From an uncultured Clostridia bacterium (GTDB taxonomy: Bacteria > Bacillota > Clostridia > Oscillospirales > Acutalibacteraceae): a stretch of DNA of 64,000 nt. The notes beneath the pieces are model-generated. The model was not told where the DNA came from and searched no databases. It was given only the letters and a program-made list of their open reading frames with translations. Of the stretch, positions 41,701-50,454 are shown piece by piece; position 1 is the stretch's first letter; each line of letters begins with the position of its first letter. The stretch covers positions 47,415 through 111,414 of the forward strand of contig CANRMX010000004.1 in the NCBI GenBank assembly GCA_947631855.1, in the 5' to 3' direction. The position numbers were made by a program, and so were the translations under genes.

Positions 41701-42264
41701 CCGGCGTGGCTGGGGGCCAAGGGCATGACGCCGGCGGAACGGGGCATCGCCCTCCACGAATTCATGCAGTTTGCGGATTTCGCCGCGGCGCTGGGTGACC
41801 CGGAACAGGAACTCCGGCGGCTGGTGGAGCAGGCGTATCTCACAGAGGAACAGGCCCAGGCTGTGGATCTCCGCCGGGTGAAGGCGTTTCTCACAAGCCC
41901 CTTGGGCCGCCGGGTGCTGGCCTCGCCGAAAGTGGAGCGGGAGCGGAGATTCACCGCCATGATCCCCGCCTCCCTGGCGGCGCCCGACCGGCCGGAAGCC
42001 GGGGACGAGCAGGTGATCCTCCAGGGCGCGGTGGACTGCACCTTCGAGGAGGACGGGAAGCTGTATATCATCGATTTCAAGACCGACCGGGTGCGGGACA
42101 TGGAGGAGCTCTGGCGGCGGTACGCGCCCCAGGTGAGCCTGTACGGGGCGGCGATGGAGGCAGTCACCGGCCTGCCCGTGGGCGGACTTTTCCTCTACTC
42201 CATGTATCTGGGCGAGGCGCTGGAGCGGCCCTACGGCGGCGGGGCGGCGCAGGCAGAAAAATAA
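38737..42264 (+). CDS. addA: Helicase-exonuclease AddAB, subunit AddA
   Basis: A 1175-residue UvrD-type helicase-nuclease. Walker A is AAAAGSGKTAVLV (about 24-36), followed by VTFTKAAAAEM, the DEXX-type MIDEYQDINEVQ (about 388-400), VGDVKQSIYSFR, and the helicase motif IHRSKGLEFPI (about 764). The C-terminal nuclease domain has IIDFKTDRV (about 1110) with catalytic Asp and Lys. Overlap with addB implies coupled translation of the heterodimer. GGAAAGGAGGAG lies before the ATG inside addB. Confidence 0.96.
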   Translation: MADTTWTPSQQDAITARRGTLLVAAAAGSGKTAVLVQRAIERLTDPENPTPADRLLVVTFTKAAAAEMRSRLEKKLFELQRQNPGDPVLRRQSLLLNQAHIGTVDSFCADMLREFFHLLGLSPDFKILSDKQQEEMVSAALNEALGEAFEKGTVQVLADAFSGERDDRRLTEMALSLYHFMQSHPFPEQWLREKAALYFKGDPSIWERVILEYARETADHCAGLCAAGAARCDAGGPVEENYLPVLEADRRACEALRELCASGDWDGASAFLAGFSCARRKTLRGFEDDSLKARLEAVRKEVKDAMEGLGKVLFGTRRQCVEELRRAAPLVESLANLTLDFARRYDEKKREENLLDYSDLEHLAIRLFLTESGEPTETAREVAARFDEVMIDEYQDINEVQDSLFRAVSKNGKNLFMVGDVKQSIYSFRRAMPEIFLRCRAAYQKYDRARDEYPAYLVLDRNFRSRQTVTDSVNFVFSQLMSRAAGDIEYTGEERLVCGAKYPEGDGYETELTFLDRPGAVPAEEAEGIYLARRIKEIVASGLLIGSGDDRRPVEYGDFCILLRSANKYAHAYAETLQAHGVPARATVSGGFFAAAEIGVMTSLLRVIDNPNQDIPLLAVLMSPIYGFSADDAARLRADNKQVSVYVSLVNAAEEDPRCAQVAEDLRRYRRLAATMASDAFLTLLYQRTGYTDMVLAMEGGELRMMNLRLLQSYAREYESAGYHGVSGFVRFLDRLKQSNSDLQAAEAQPEGRSAVSVMSIHRSKGLEFPICIVAGLGRRFNSDRRQEVLLHPELGLGVRLKAPGRPARVSTAAREAIALETDRGAAAEELRVLYVAMTRAREKLILLGSGEGLGRDPGRAALAITGEGISPYTVRKAKTAAQWLLLCALRHPDGKVLRAEAGVGEDVVDLADYTPWIIRTERWEAPEDAQPETAPEEPRPDEALLARLRAQIDFRYPYAGTLGLPVKVSASRLAAEQGGAREETLTRPAWLGAKGMTPAERGIALHEFMQFADFAAALGDPEQELRRLVEQAYLTEEQAQAVDLRRVKAFLTSPLGRRVLASPKVERERRFTAMIPASLAAPDRPEAGDEQVILQGAVDCTFEEDGKLYIIDFKTDRVRDMEELWRRYAPQVSLYGAAMEAVTGLPVGGLFLYSMYLGEALERPYGGGAAQAEK

Positions 42265-42277
42265 TTTGCCCGCCCCC

Positions 42278-42307
42278 TTGACAAATTGGGGGCTTCGGGC
42301 ATATAAT
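42278..42307 (+). promoter_or_regulatory. Promoter of infC-rpmI-rplT
   Basis: TTGACA (42278-42283), 18 bases, TATAAT (42302-42307): consensus boxes about 205 bases upstream of infC. Confidence 0.85.
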
Positions 42308-42314
42308 AACACTC

Positions 42315-42466
42315 GGAAAACAAAGCGGGGCATTCTGCCCTCACCCGTGCGGCTTTTGTCTGGCACAGGTCAATACTGGAGCATGGCGCGGTTCGCGGGA
42401 GGAAAGTCCGCGATGGGCGTGTGTTTGGGTTGACCGGCGGACAGGAGCATCCTGCCCGCCTTTTTT
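42315..42466 (+). ncRNA. L20-type autoregulatory leader with attenuator
   Basis: About 150 transcribed bases precede infC. They end in an intrinsic terminator: GGCGG-CAGG with CCTG-CCGCC (42436-42460, loop AGCAT) followed by TTTTTT (42461-42466). In Firmicutes L20 binds the infC-rpmI-rplT leader and promotes termination; the position and operon match. I did not verify the L20 site itself. Confidence 0.7.
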
Positions 42467-42512
42467 GCGGGCCGGGCCGGGAACGCTTTGTCCGCCACTG
42501 AGGAACATTTTG

Positions 42513-43058
42513 ATGGAGGTGCTACCAATCAGCAGCAAGGATAGCAGCAGGGAACTGCAGATCAACGAACAGATCCGCGACAGGGAGGTCCGCGTTGTGG
42601 ATGCCGACGGCTCGCAGCTGGGCGTGATGCCCATCCGGCAGGCCAGAGAACTGGCGGAGCAGCGGAATCTCGATCTGGTGAAGATCGCGCCCCAGGCCAA
42701 GCCGCCGGTGTGCAAGATCATCGACTACGGCAAGTACCGGTTCGAGCAGTCGAAGCGGGAAAAGGAGCAGCGCAAAAACCAGCGGATCGTCGAGATCAAA
42801 GAGGTACGTCTGTCGCTCAACATCGACACCCACGATTTTGAGACGAAGAGGAATAACGCTCTGCGCTTTATCGCCGGCGGGGACAAGGTGAAGGTCTCCA
42901 TCCGTTTCCGGGGCCGGGAGCTGGGTCATCCCGAGCTGGGGCAGGAGGTCATGAAGCGGTTCGCCGAAAGCATGGCCGAAGCCGCCAACGTGGAACGCCC
43001 CGCGAAGCTGGAAGGCCGGACGATGCTGATGTTTTTAAGCCCAAAGCCCGTCAAGTAA
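42513..43058 (+). CDS. infC: Translation initiation factor IF-3
   Basis: IF3 of up to 181 residues: QINEQIRDREVRVVDADGSQ at the N-domain, KPPVCKIIDYGKYRFEQSK, and the C-domain KVKVSIRFRGRELGHPELG. It sets start-codon fidelity on the 30S subunit. Start uncertain: ATG 42513 has GAGGA 9 bases before it. ATC 42528 has a much better GGAGGTG at 7 bases, and would give the usual ISSKD N-terminus. Near-cognate AUU starts are known for infC and allow IF3 to regulate itself, so AUC may be the true start. First gene of the infC-rpmI-rplT operon. Confidence 0.95.
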   Translation: MEVLPISSKDSSRELQINEQIRDREVRVVDADGSQLGVMPIRQARELAEQRNLDLVKIAPQAKPPVCKIIDYGKYRFEQSKREKEQRKNQRIVEIKEVRLSLNIDTHDFETKRNNALRFIAGGDKVKVSIRFRGRELGHPELGQEVMKRFAESMAEAANVERPAKLEGRTMLMFLSPKPVK

Positions 43059-43094
43059 TGTACTTTGCGAATACTACCAAGGAGGACTGCACAA

Positions 43095-43298
43095 ATGCCG
43101 AAGCTCAAAACTCACAGCGGCGCAAAGAAACGCTTTAAGCTGACCAAGAACGGAAAGGTGATCCGCGGCCATGCCAATTCCAGCCACCTTTTCAACGGCC
43201 ACGGGAAAACCCCCAAGGTCAAGCGCGGGATCCGCGGCACCACGGTTGCCGATAAGACCAACGTGGCGGCCGTGAAGCGGATGCTGCCCTATAAGTAA
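43095..43298 (+). CDS. rpmI: 50S ribosomal protein L35
   Basis: A 67-residue basic protein with the standard PKLKTHSGAKKRFKLTKNGK start and VKRMLPYK end. It binds 23S rRNA in the large subunit. ATG 43095 follows AAGGAGG by 7 bases. Located between infC and rplT as in most bacteria, under the same leader control. Confidence 0.97.
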   Translation: MPKLKTHSGAKKRFKLTKNGKVIRGHANSSHLFNGHGKTPKVKRGIRGTTVADKTNVAAVKRMLPYK

Positions 43299-43360
43299 AC
43301 ACATCCCGGGAACTTCCCGGCCCAACCTGGAAAAGGATCACAAGAAAGGATTGAGTATAA

Positions 43361-43714
43361 ATGGCCAGAGTTAAGGGCGCGCTGATGACGCGCAAGAGAA
43401 GGAAAAAGGTATTAAAGCTCGCGAAAGGATATTGGGGTTCCAAGAGCCGCCACTTTAAAATGGCCAAACAGGCCGTGATGAAGTCCGGCAATTATGCCTA
43501 CATCGGCCGCAAACAGCGCAAGCGGGATTTCCGCCGCCTGTGGATCACCCGCATCTCTGCGGCGTGCCGCGCCAACGGTGTGAACTATTCCACCTTCATG
43601 AATGGGCTGAAGAAAGCCGGCGTGACCCTCAACCGCAAGATGCTTTCCGAGATCGCCATTGCCGACGCGGCGGGCTTCACCGCCCTGGTAGAGAAGGCGA
43701 AAGCCGCTCTGTAA
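43361..43714 (+). CDS. rplT: 50S ribosomal protein L20
   Basis: A 117-residue L20: [20 protein letters not shown] and [20 protein letters not shown], then [16 protein letters not shown]. It is needed early in large-subunit assembly and represses its own operon at the leader. AGAAAGGA lies upstream of the ATG. Ends the operon; a terminator follows. Confidence 0.97.
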   Translation: MARVKGALMTRKRRKKVLKLAKGYWGSKSRHFKMAKQAVMKSGNYAYIGRKQRKRDFRRLWITRISAACRANGVNYSTFMNGLKKAGVTLNRKMLSEIAIADAAGFTALVEKAKAAL

Positions 43715-43724
43715 TCAGCATTTT

Positions 43725-43763
43725 ACGCCTGAGGTACCCCGTACCTTGGGCGTTCCGCTTTTT
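43725..43763 (+). terminator. Terminator after rplT
   Basis: ACGCCTGAGGTAC (43725-43737) pairs with GTACCTTGGGCGT (43741-43753) with a small mismatch, followed by TCCGCTTTTT, 10 bases after the rplT stop. Confidence 0.7.
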
Positions 43764-43806
43764 CCGTGTGGAGGAAAAACGCAGCGCAGGAAACGAGGTG
43801 GGAAGC

Positions 43807-44634
43807 GTGGAGGAAAACCAGATCACCAGCCGGAAAAACCCGCTGGTCCGGGCGGCGGCCCAGTTGAAGGAATCAGCCGCCCGCCGGGCGCAGGGGAAAT
43901 TCCTGTGCGAGGGGGCGCGGCTCTGCCGGGACGCGGCGGCGTCCGGCGTGCAGATTTTGCAGTGCTTCTATACGCTTCGCGCCCAGACCCGGTACCGGGC
44001 GTACCTGGAGGAGATCCTGCCCGCCGCTCGGGAAGATTGGGTGATCGGGGAATCCGTGGCGGAGCTGCTCACCGATACCCGGGCCAATCAGGGCATTTTC
44101 TGCGTCTGCGGCGTCCCGGCAGGGCTTTCCGCTTCCGGGGGATTTGCACCCACCGGCCCCTGCCTGGTGCTGGAAACTTTGCAGGACCCGGGCAACCTGG
44201 GCACGGTGCTGCGCACGGCGGAGGCCCTGGGGGTGACGGAGATCGTCCTGCTGGGGGATTGCTGCGACCCGCTGTCCCCCAAAGTGCTGCGGGCGTGCAT
44301 GGGGGCGGTGTTCCGGATTCAATTGCATATGGAAGAAGACGCCGGAGCGCTGTGCGAATTGCTCCGGCGCAGGGGATACGCCTGCCATGCGGCCTCCCCC
44401 GACCGCACCGCCACGCCGGTGACGGAGATCGACTTCTCCACGGGCAGGCACGCGGTGTTCATCGGCAACGAGGGCAGCGGGCTGACGGCGGAGACCATCC
44501 GTGCCTGCGGCAGCCGGGTGACGATCCCCATGGGGGGCCGGGCGGAATCGCTGAACGCCTCCGCCGCGGCCACGGTGCTGCTGTGGGAGCTGCAAAGGGC
44601 GGCGGCTGCCCGCCGGGAGGAAAGCCATGGTTGA
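43807..44634 (+). CDS. TrmH/SpoU family RNA methyltransferase
   Basis: A 275-residue SPOUT-class 2'-O-methyltransferase. N-terminal substrate-binding part (ITSRKNPLVRAAAQLKE, FLCEGARLC) precedes the knotted catalytic domain with motif 1 LETLQDPGNLGTVLRTAEA (about 120), motif 2 FIGNEGSGL (about 219) and motif 3 IPMGGRAESLNASAA (about 240). Probably methylates rRNA, site unknown (RlmB or TsnR type). GTG 43807 has GAGGTG 6 bases upstream; other in-frame GTGs nearby are possible. It overlaps dprA by 8 bases. Confidence 0.9.
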   Translation: MEENQITSRKNPLVRAAAQLKESAARRAQGKFLCEGARLCRDAAASGVQILQCFYTLRAQTRYRAYLEEILPAAREDWVIGESVAELLTDTRANQGIFCVCGVPAGLSASGGFAPTGPCLVLETLQDPGNLGTVLRTAEALGVTEIVLLGDCCDPLSPKVLRACMGAVFRIQLHMEEDAGALCELLRRRGYACHAASPDRTATPVTEIDFSTGRHAVFIGNEGSGLTAETIRACGSRVTIPMGGRAESLNASAAATVLLWELQRAAAARREESHG

Positions 44635-45844
44635 TGAGAGCGTCTACTGGATCTGGATGCAGCAGGGCTTTGGGGTCGGCAGCCGCAAGCCCTGGATCAT
44701 CCACAAGATGTACCCCGGCGGTGTGCGGGAATTTCTGGAGGGCGGCCCTCAGCGCTGGTATGCCCACGCACGACCGGCCTCCCGGCAGCAGGCGGCGGAC
44801 ATGGGCCTCACCGAGGAAGAGGCCGGCACCCGGCTGACCCGACGGGAGCTGACGGCGCTGCAGAGCTTTTCTTTGAGTGAGGCGGCGGCCCGGGCAAAAT
44901 ACGCCCTGCAAATGGGCTGGAAGCTGGTGACGCCGGGCAGCAGGCAGTATCCCGCGGCCTTGGGGAATATCTATAATCCCCCGGCGGTGCTGTATGTGAA
45001 GGGCGAGCTGCCGCCCGTGGATCAGCTGCTCACCATCGCGGTGGCCGGGGCGCGGAAAGCCACCCAGTTTTCTCTGGGCGCGGCCCGGGCCTTTGGGTAC
45101 CAGCTGGCGCTGAACGGTGCCTGCGTGGTGTCCGGCGGCGCGGCGGGCGTGGATGCGGCGGTGCTTTCGGGGGCGCTGGAAATTCCGGGCGCGCGGATCA
45201 TCAGCGTGCTGCCGGTGTCCCTGGACAGCCCCTATATGCACGCCAATGCCCGGCTGCGGGCCACGATCTCCGGCGGGAAGGGCGCGCTGGTGACGGAATA
45301 CTTCTCCCAGCAGAGTCCGGCCTTCGGGACGTTCCCCCTGCGCAACCGGCTGATCACCGGCCTGGCCCGGGGCGTGCTGCTGATCCAGGCCGCCCACAAA
45401 AGCGGCACCATGCTCTATGCGAACCTGGCGGAGGAGCAGAACCGGGACGTGTTTATCTATCCCGGCCCGGCGGGAGACCCCTCCTTTGCCGGCGGCCACC
45501 AGCTGCTGGCGGAGGGCGCAAAAGCGGTGGTCAGCGGCGAAGAGGTGCTGCGGGAGTACCGGGGCAAGGGGCAGGAAGCCCCTGCCCGGCAGCGGCCGGT
45601 CCCCAAACCCGTTGTCCATCGGGCGGAACCCGCGGTGCTCAGCGACCCCATGAAGGGATTGTCGCCCCAGGCGGGCGCGGTGTGGCAGGCGCTGGCGCGC
45701 ACCCCCATGACCATCGCCCAGCTGGAGGAGAAGACCGGCATCGACGCCGCCAGTTTGCTGGGCATCCTGACGGAACTGGAGCTGGACGGGCTGGCGGAAT
45801 CCCTGCCCGGAAAGCGGTACCTGCGGGGCGCGGGATCGGCCTGA
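44627..45844 (+). CDS. dprA: DNA-processing protein DprA
   Basis: A 405-residue DprA, which protects incoming single-stranded DNA and loads RecA in transformation. The Rossmann-like core has VVSGGAAGVDAAVLSGAL (about 165), and FPLRNRLITGLARGVLLIQA (about 238) with SGTML following. An N-terminal SAM-like region and a C-terminal winged helix (about 345-400) complete it. Sequence departs from the usual GxAxGID and IIAGLS forms, as often in Clostridia. Translationally coupled to the upstream methyltransferase, and next to topA as commonly seen. Confidence 0.93.
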   Translation: MVDESVYWIWMQQGFGVGSRKPWIIHKMYPGGVREFLEGGPQRWYAHARPASRQQAADMGLTEEEAGTRLTRRELTALQSFSLSEAAARAKYALQMGWKLVTPGSRQYPAALGNIYNPPAVLYVKGELPPVDQLLTIAVAGARKATQFSLGAARAFGYQLALNGACVVSGGAAGVDAAVLSGALEIPGARIISVLPVSLDSPYMHANARLRATISGGKGALVTEYFSQQSPAFGTFPLRNRLITGLARGVLLIQAAHKSGTMLYANLAEEQNRDVFIYPGPAGDPSFAGGHQLLAEGAKAVVSGEEVLREYRGKGQEAPARQRPVPKPVVHRAEPAVLSDPMKGLSPQAGAVWQALARTPMTIAQLEEKTGIDAASLLGILTELELDGLAESLPGKRYLRGAGSA

Positions 45845-45963
45845 GTTTGAAAAAATTCCCATGGAGAATCATATTTCCGGGGATGCAGTGTAGAATAAAT
45901 CCGTTTGCAGGAAAAAGCGAAAGGCCGCAGGGAAGCGGCGTTTCGGAGAGGAAGTGTGTATCG

Positions 45964-48051
45964 ATGGCGAAACTGGTGATCGTGGAATCCCCCTCGAAGG
46001 CGCGGACCATCCAGAAATATCTGGGCAAGGGCTATGAGGTCGTGGCCTCCATGGGCCATGTGCGCGACCTGCCCTCGGCCCGGCTGAGCGTGGATGTGAA
46101 GGATCATTTCAAGCCAAAATACAGCGTGATCAAGGGCAAGGAGAAGTTGGTGAAGGATCTGAAAGCCGCCGCGGCGAAAGCCGACGGCGTGTTGCTGGCC
46201 ACCGACCCGGACCGGGAAGGGGAGGCCATCTCCTGGCACCTGGCCTATCTTTTGAATCTGGATGAGCAGTCCCCCAACCGGGTGACCTTCAACGAGATCA
46301 CCCAGAGCGGGGTCAGCGAGGGCATGGCAAATCCCCGGAAGATCGATCTGGATCTGGTCAACGCCCAGCAGGCCCGGCGGATTTTGGACCGGCTGGTGGG
46401 CTACACCCTCAGCCCCTTTTTGGCCAAGACCATCCGGCGCGGGCTGTCCGCAGGCCGGGTGCAGTCGGTGGCGGTGCGGATGGTGGTGGATCGGGAGGAG
46501 GAGATCAACGCCTTTAAGCCCCAGGAATACTGGTCCATCGACGCCAAGCTCACCGCGCCGCCCTCCCGGGCGCAGTTTGCGGCGGCCTTTTACGGCGACG
46601 ACAGCGGGGAGATCAAGATCGGCTCGGGCGAGCAGGCGGAGCAGATCTTGGCCGAGCTGCGGCAGGCGGAATTCACCGTGGGCTCGGTGAAGAAAGGCAA
46701 AAAGAGCCGGGCGCCCGCGCCACCCTTCAACACCTCCACCCTCCAGCAGGAGGCCTCCAAAAAGCTGGGCTTCCAGGCCCGGCGCACAATGAAGGCCGCC
46801 CAGGAGCTGTATGAGGGCGTGGAGGTGCCGGGCCAGGGCGTGATGGGCCTGATCACCTATATGCGTACCGACTCCCTGCGCATCTCCGAGGACGCGCTGC
46901 GGGACGCGGCGGGATTCATCCGGGACCGCTGGGGCGCGAAATATCTCCCGGCAAAGCCCAGGGTGTACCGCTCCCGGGCCAACGCCCAGGACGGCCACGA
47001 GGCCATCCGGCCCTCCTCGGTGTTCATCACGCCGGAGCAGGTGAAGCCCACCCTCACGGCGGACCAATACAAGCTCTACAAGCTGATCTGGGAGCGGTTC
47101 GTGGCCTGCCAGATGGCCAACTGCTCCATGAACACCACCCAGGCGGTGATCCACGCCGGGCGGTACCGGTTCCGGGCCTCGGGATTCAGCGTGGCCTTCG
47201 ACGGCTTCACGGCGCTGTATGAGGAGACGGTGGAGGACGAGGAGAAGCTGGGCAAGCCCCTGCCGGAGCTCACCGAGGGCGCGGCCCTCAAGGTGCAGAA
47301 TCTCACGGGCAACCAGCACTTCACCCAGCCGCCGCCCCGGTACACCGAGGCTTCGCTGATCAAGACCCTGGAGGAAAACGGCATCGGCCGCCCCTCCACC
47401 TACGCGGCGACCATCTCCACCATCACCTCCCGGGAATACGTCACCCGGGAGGGCAAGGCGTTCAAGCCCACGGAGCTGGGAGAGGTCACCACCAAGCTGA
47501 TGAAGGAGCAGTTCCCCAGGATCGTCAACCTCAAGTTCACCGCCCAGGTGGAGGACGAACTGGACGCGGTGCAGCGGGGCGAGGAGGAATGGGTGGACAC
47601 CCTCCAGCGCTTCTGGGACGAATTCGACAAATCGGTGCAGAAGGCCAAGAAGGAAATGGACGGGGTGAAGCTCCACCTGAAAGCCGACGAGACCGACGAG
47701 GTCTGCGAGCTGTGCGGCCGGCCCATGGTGGTGAAGGTGGGCCGGTATGGAAAATTCCTGGCCTGCTCCGGCTACCCGGAATGCAAGAACACCCGGCGCA
47801 TCCTCAACGACACCGGGGCCGAGTGCCCCAAGTGCGGCGGGAAGATCATCCAGCGCAAGTCGAAGAAGGGCAGAGTCTTCTACGGGTGCAGCGAATATCC
47901 CAAGTGCGATTTCGTCTCCTGGGACCCGCCCTCGAAGGAGAAGTGCCCGGTGTGCGGCAAGACCCTGATGCAGAAGAAGACCCGGGATAAGACCCTCTAC
48001 TGCGTGACGCCGGGGTGCACCTTTGCGGGCAAGAAGCCGGACGGGGAATAA
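45964..48051 (+). CDS. topA: DNA topoisomerase I
   Basis: A 695-residue type IA topoisomerase relaxing negative supercoils. Toprim: KLVIVESPSKARTIQKYLG (2-20) and LLATDPDREGEAI (about 78). The catalytic tyrosine is in GLITYMRTDS (about 297), and domain-linking RPSTYAATI is about 477. Three C4 zinc ribbons close the protein (CELC, CPKC and CPVC groups, about 580-690). ATG 45964 follows GGAAG; other in-frame upstream codons lie in the intergenic gap. Located between dprA and trmFO in the typical Firmicute order. Confidence 0.97.
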   Translation: MAKLVIVESPSKARTIQKYLGKGYEVVASMGHVRDLPSARLSVDVKDHFKPKYSVIKGKEKLVKDLKAAAAKADGVLLATDPDREGEAISWHLAYLLNLDEQSPNRVTFNEITQSGVSEGMANPRKIDLDLVNAQQARRILDRLVGYTLSPFLAKTIRRGLSAGRVQSVAVRMVVDREEEINAFKPQEYWSIDAKLTAPPSRAQFAAAFYGDDSGEIKIGSGEQAEQILAELRQAEFTVGSVKKGKKSRAPAPPFNTSTLQQEASKKLGFQARRTMKAAQELYEGVEVPGQGVMGLITYMRTDSLRISEDALRDAAGFIRDRWGAKYLPAKPRVYRSRANAQDGHEAIRPSSVFITPEQVKPTLTADQYKLYKLIWERFVACQMANCSMNTTQAVIHAGRYRFRASGFSVAFDGFTALYEETVEDEEKLGKPLPELTEGAALKVQNLTGNQHFTQPPPRYTEASLIKTLEENGIGRPSTYAATISTITSREYVTREGKAFKPTELGEVTTKLMKEQFPRIVNLKFTAQVEDELDAVQRGEEEWVDTLQRFWDEFDKSVQKAKKEMDGVKLHLKADETDEVCELCGRPMVVKVGRYGKFLACSGYPECKNTRRILNDTGAECPKCGGKIIQRKSKKGRVFYGCSEYPKCDFVSWDPPSKEKCPVCGKTLMQKKTRDKTLYCVTPGCTFAGKKPDGE

Positions 48052-48086
48052 AAATCGACAAAACAGGCAGGAAAGGAGCGGGCAGG

Positions 48087-49424
48087 ATGAGCCGGACGGT
48101 AACCGTAATAGGCGCGGGGCTGGCGGGCTGCGAGGCCGCATGGCAGCTGGCAAACCGGGGGATACCGGTGTGCCTGGTGGAGATGAAGCCGGGGCGGTTT
48201 TCCCCCGCCCATCATTCGGCGGGCTTTGCGGAGCTGGTGTGCTCCAATTCCCTCAAGGCCGCCCGGATCGACAGCGCCGCCGGGCTGCTCAAGGAGGAGA
48301 TGCGCAGGCTGGGTTCCCTGCTCACCGATTGCGCGGAGCGGTCGAAGGTGCCCGCCGGCGGCGCGCTGGCGGTGGATCGGGAGGAATTCTCCCGGTTGGC
48401 CACGGAGAAAATTCTGGCCCACCCGCTGATCGCCGTCAGTCGGGAGGAGGCGCTTGTTCTCCCCGAGGGCCCGGCCATCATCGCCACGGGGCCGCTGACG
48501 GCGGAGGCCCTTTCCGGGGAGATCGGGCAACTGTGCGGCGGCAGCCTGAGCTTTTTTGACGCCGCCGCGCCCATCGTCACCCGCGACAGCCTGAACATGG
48601 ACAAGTGCTTCACCGCCTCTCGCTACGACGGCGAAGGCGAAGGGGATTATATCAACTGCCCCTTCAACCGGGAGGAATATGAGCAATTCATCGACGCCCT
48701 GCTGGGCGCGGAGCGCGCCCCGGTGCACAGCTTCGATGCCGCCGACCCCAAGGTGTACGAGGGCTGTATGCCCATCGAGGTGCTGGCCTCCCGGGGGAGG
48801 GACGCGGCGCGGTTCGGCCCCATGAAGCCGGTGGGCCTGCGGGACCCGCGCACCGGGCACAGGCCCTGGGCGGTGGTGCAGCTGCGGACGGAGAATCGGG
48901 AGAACACGCTGTACAATCTGGTGGGGTTCCAGACCAATCTGAAATTCCCGGAGCAGAAGCGGGTGTTTTCCATGATCCCCGGGCTGGAAGGGGCGGAATT
49001 CGCCCGGTATGGGGTGATGCACCGGAACACCTTCCTGCATTCTCCGGGGCTGCTGGCGGCGGATTATTCGGTGCTGGGCCGGCCGGAGCTGTTCTTCGCC
49101 GGGCAGATCACCGGCGTGGAGGGGTATATGGAATCCGCCTCGTCGGGGATACTGGCGGGGATCAACATGGCCCGGAGGCTCCAGGGCAAGCCGTCCGTCA
49201 TCCTGCCGGAGACCACCATGATGGGCGCCCTCAGCCGGTATGTGGCCGGGTACAGCGGCCGGGATTTTCAGCCCATGGGGGCAAATTTCGGACTGCTGCC
49301 GCCTCTTGAGGAGAAGATTCGGGACAAGCGGGCGCGGTACGGAGCCCTGGCGCAGCGGGCGCTGGATGCCCTTGCGGCTGCGCTGCCGGAGATCGGGAGC
49401 ATCAGAAAGGACGGGAACACATGA
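48087..49424 (+). CDS. trmFO: Methylenetetrahydrofolate-tRNA-(uracil-5-)-methyltransferase
   Basis: A 445-residue flavoprotein that makes ribothymidine 54 in tRNA using methylene-THF. FAD-binding VTVIGAGLAGCEAAWQLA at residues 5-22; AELVCSNSLKAARIDSAAG (about 50-68) contains the characteristic Cys. The C-terminal MMGALSRYVAG is also typical. ATG 48087 follows AAAGGAG by 9 bases. The next gene plsX overlaps its stop as ATGA. Confidence 0.96.
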   Translation: MSRTVTVIGAGLAGCEAAWQLANRGIPVCLVEMKPGRFSPAHHSAGFAELVCSNSLKAARIDSAAGLLKEEMRRLGSLLTDCAERSKVPAGGALAVDREEFSRLATEKILAHPLIAVSREEALVLPEGPAIIATGPLTAEALSGEIGQLCGGSLSFFDAAAPIVTRDSLNMDKCFTASRYDGEGEGDYINCPFNREEYEQFIDALLGAERAPVHSFDAADPKVYEGCMPIEVLASRGRDAARFGPMKPVGLRDPRTGHRPWAVVQLRTENRENTLYNLVGFQTNLKFPEQKRVFSMIPGLEGAEFARYGVMHRNTFLHSPGLLAADYSVLGRPELFFAGQITGVEGYMESASSGILAGINMARRLQGKPSVILPETTMMGALSRYVAGYSGRDFQPMGANFGLLPPLEEKIRDKRARYGALAQRALDALAAALPEIGSIRKDGNT

Positions 49425-50425
49425 AGATCATTGTAGACGCCTTCGGCGGCGACAACGCCCCCAATGAGATCTTGCTGGGCTGCGTGCAGGCCATGGAGGA
49501 GCTGGGGATCGAGATCGTGCTGGCCGGCGACCGGGCCCGGCTGGAGGCCGCCGCCAAGGAGCTGGGGATCACGGAAGCGCTTGGAAAGATGGAAATCCTC
49601 CACTGCGGCGACACGATCACCATGGAGGACGAGCCGGTCAGCGTCATCCGGGAAAAGAGCGAAAGCTCCATGGCGGTGGGGCTGCGGGCGCTGGCCGAGG
49701 GCAAGGGCGACGCCTTTGCCAGTGCGGGCAACAGCGGCGCGCTGGTGGTGGGCGCCACGATGATCGTCAAGCGCATCCGCGGAGTGAAGCGGGTGTCCTT
49801 CGCGGCGGTGATGCCCCACACCCGGGGCTTCTTCATGCTCAACGATGCCGGGGCCAACGTGGACTGCCGCCCCGAAATGCTGCTGCAGTTTGGACAGCTG
49901 GGCAGCGAATACATGAAGCGGGTGATGGGTGTTGCCGATCCCAAGGTGGGGCTGCTCAACGTGGGGACGGAATCCCACAAGGGCGACGCCCTGCGCAAGG
50001 AGGCCCATGGGCTTTTGGCCAGCTGCCCGGGGATCCATTTCGTGGGCAACGTGGAGGCCAGAGACATCCCCGACGGCGTGGCCGACGTGGTGGTGACGGA
50101 CGGCTTCACCGGCAACGTGGCCCTGAAGATGTTCGAGGGCGTGGCCCTCTCCCTGATGGGGATGGTCAAGGGGATCTTCAAAAAGAACATGAAAAACAAG
50201 CTGGCCGCCGGGCTGGTGTATGGCGACCTGCAGGCCATGAAGAAGCAGATCGATTACAACGAATACGGCGGGGCGCCCATCATCGGGGCGTCGAAGCCGG
50301 TATTCAAAATTCACGGCAGCGCAAAGGCCGCCACGGTGAAAAACGCCCTGCGGCTGACGAAAAGCTATGTGGAATCCGGCTTCCAGGAGCGGGTGGCGGA
50401 GATCGTGCGCCCCAAGGCGGAATGA
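49421..50425 (+). CDS. plsX: Phosphate acyltransferase PlsX
   Basis: A 334-residue PlsX, forming acyl-phosphate from acyl-ACP for phospholipid synthesis. KIIVDAFGGDNAP at the start, GNSGALVVGA (about 103), VGLLNVGTESHKGD and VVTDGFTGNVALK (about 225) are diagnostic. ATG overlaps the trmFO stop. In many Firmicutes acpP lies between plsX and rnc; here rnc follows directly, so ACP must be encoded elsewhere. Confidence 0.96.
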   Translation: MKIIVDAFGGDNAPNEILLGCVQAMEELGIEIVLAGDRARLEAAAKELGITEALGKMEILHCGDTITMEDEPVSVIREKSESSMAVGLRALAEGKGDAFASAGNSGALVVGATMIVKRIRGVKRVSFAAVMPHTRGFFMLNDAGANVDCRPEMLLQFGQLGSEYMKRVMGVADPKVGLLNVGTESHKGDALRKEAHGLLASCPGIHFVGNVEARDIPDGVADVVVTDGFTGNVALKMFEGVALSLMGMVKGIFKKNMKNKLAAGLVYGDLQAMKKQIDYNEYGGAPIIGASKPVFKIHGSAKAATVKNALRLTKSYVESGFQERVAEIVRPKAE

Positions 50426-50454
50426 GGACGGAAACGGAGAAAGGGGGAGCGGCA

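Noticed and set aside
39550..42366. 938-codon minus-strand open frame opposite addA
   Set aside because: Shadow of addA; no domain signatures and His/Arg/Gly-rich throughout.
45457..48153. 898-codon minus-strand open frame opposite dprA and topA
   Set aside because: Antisense to two well supported genes; no recognisable motif.
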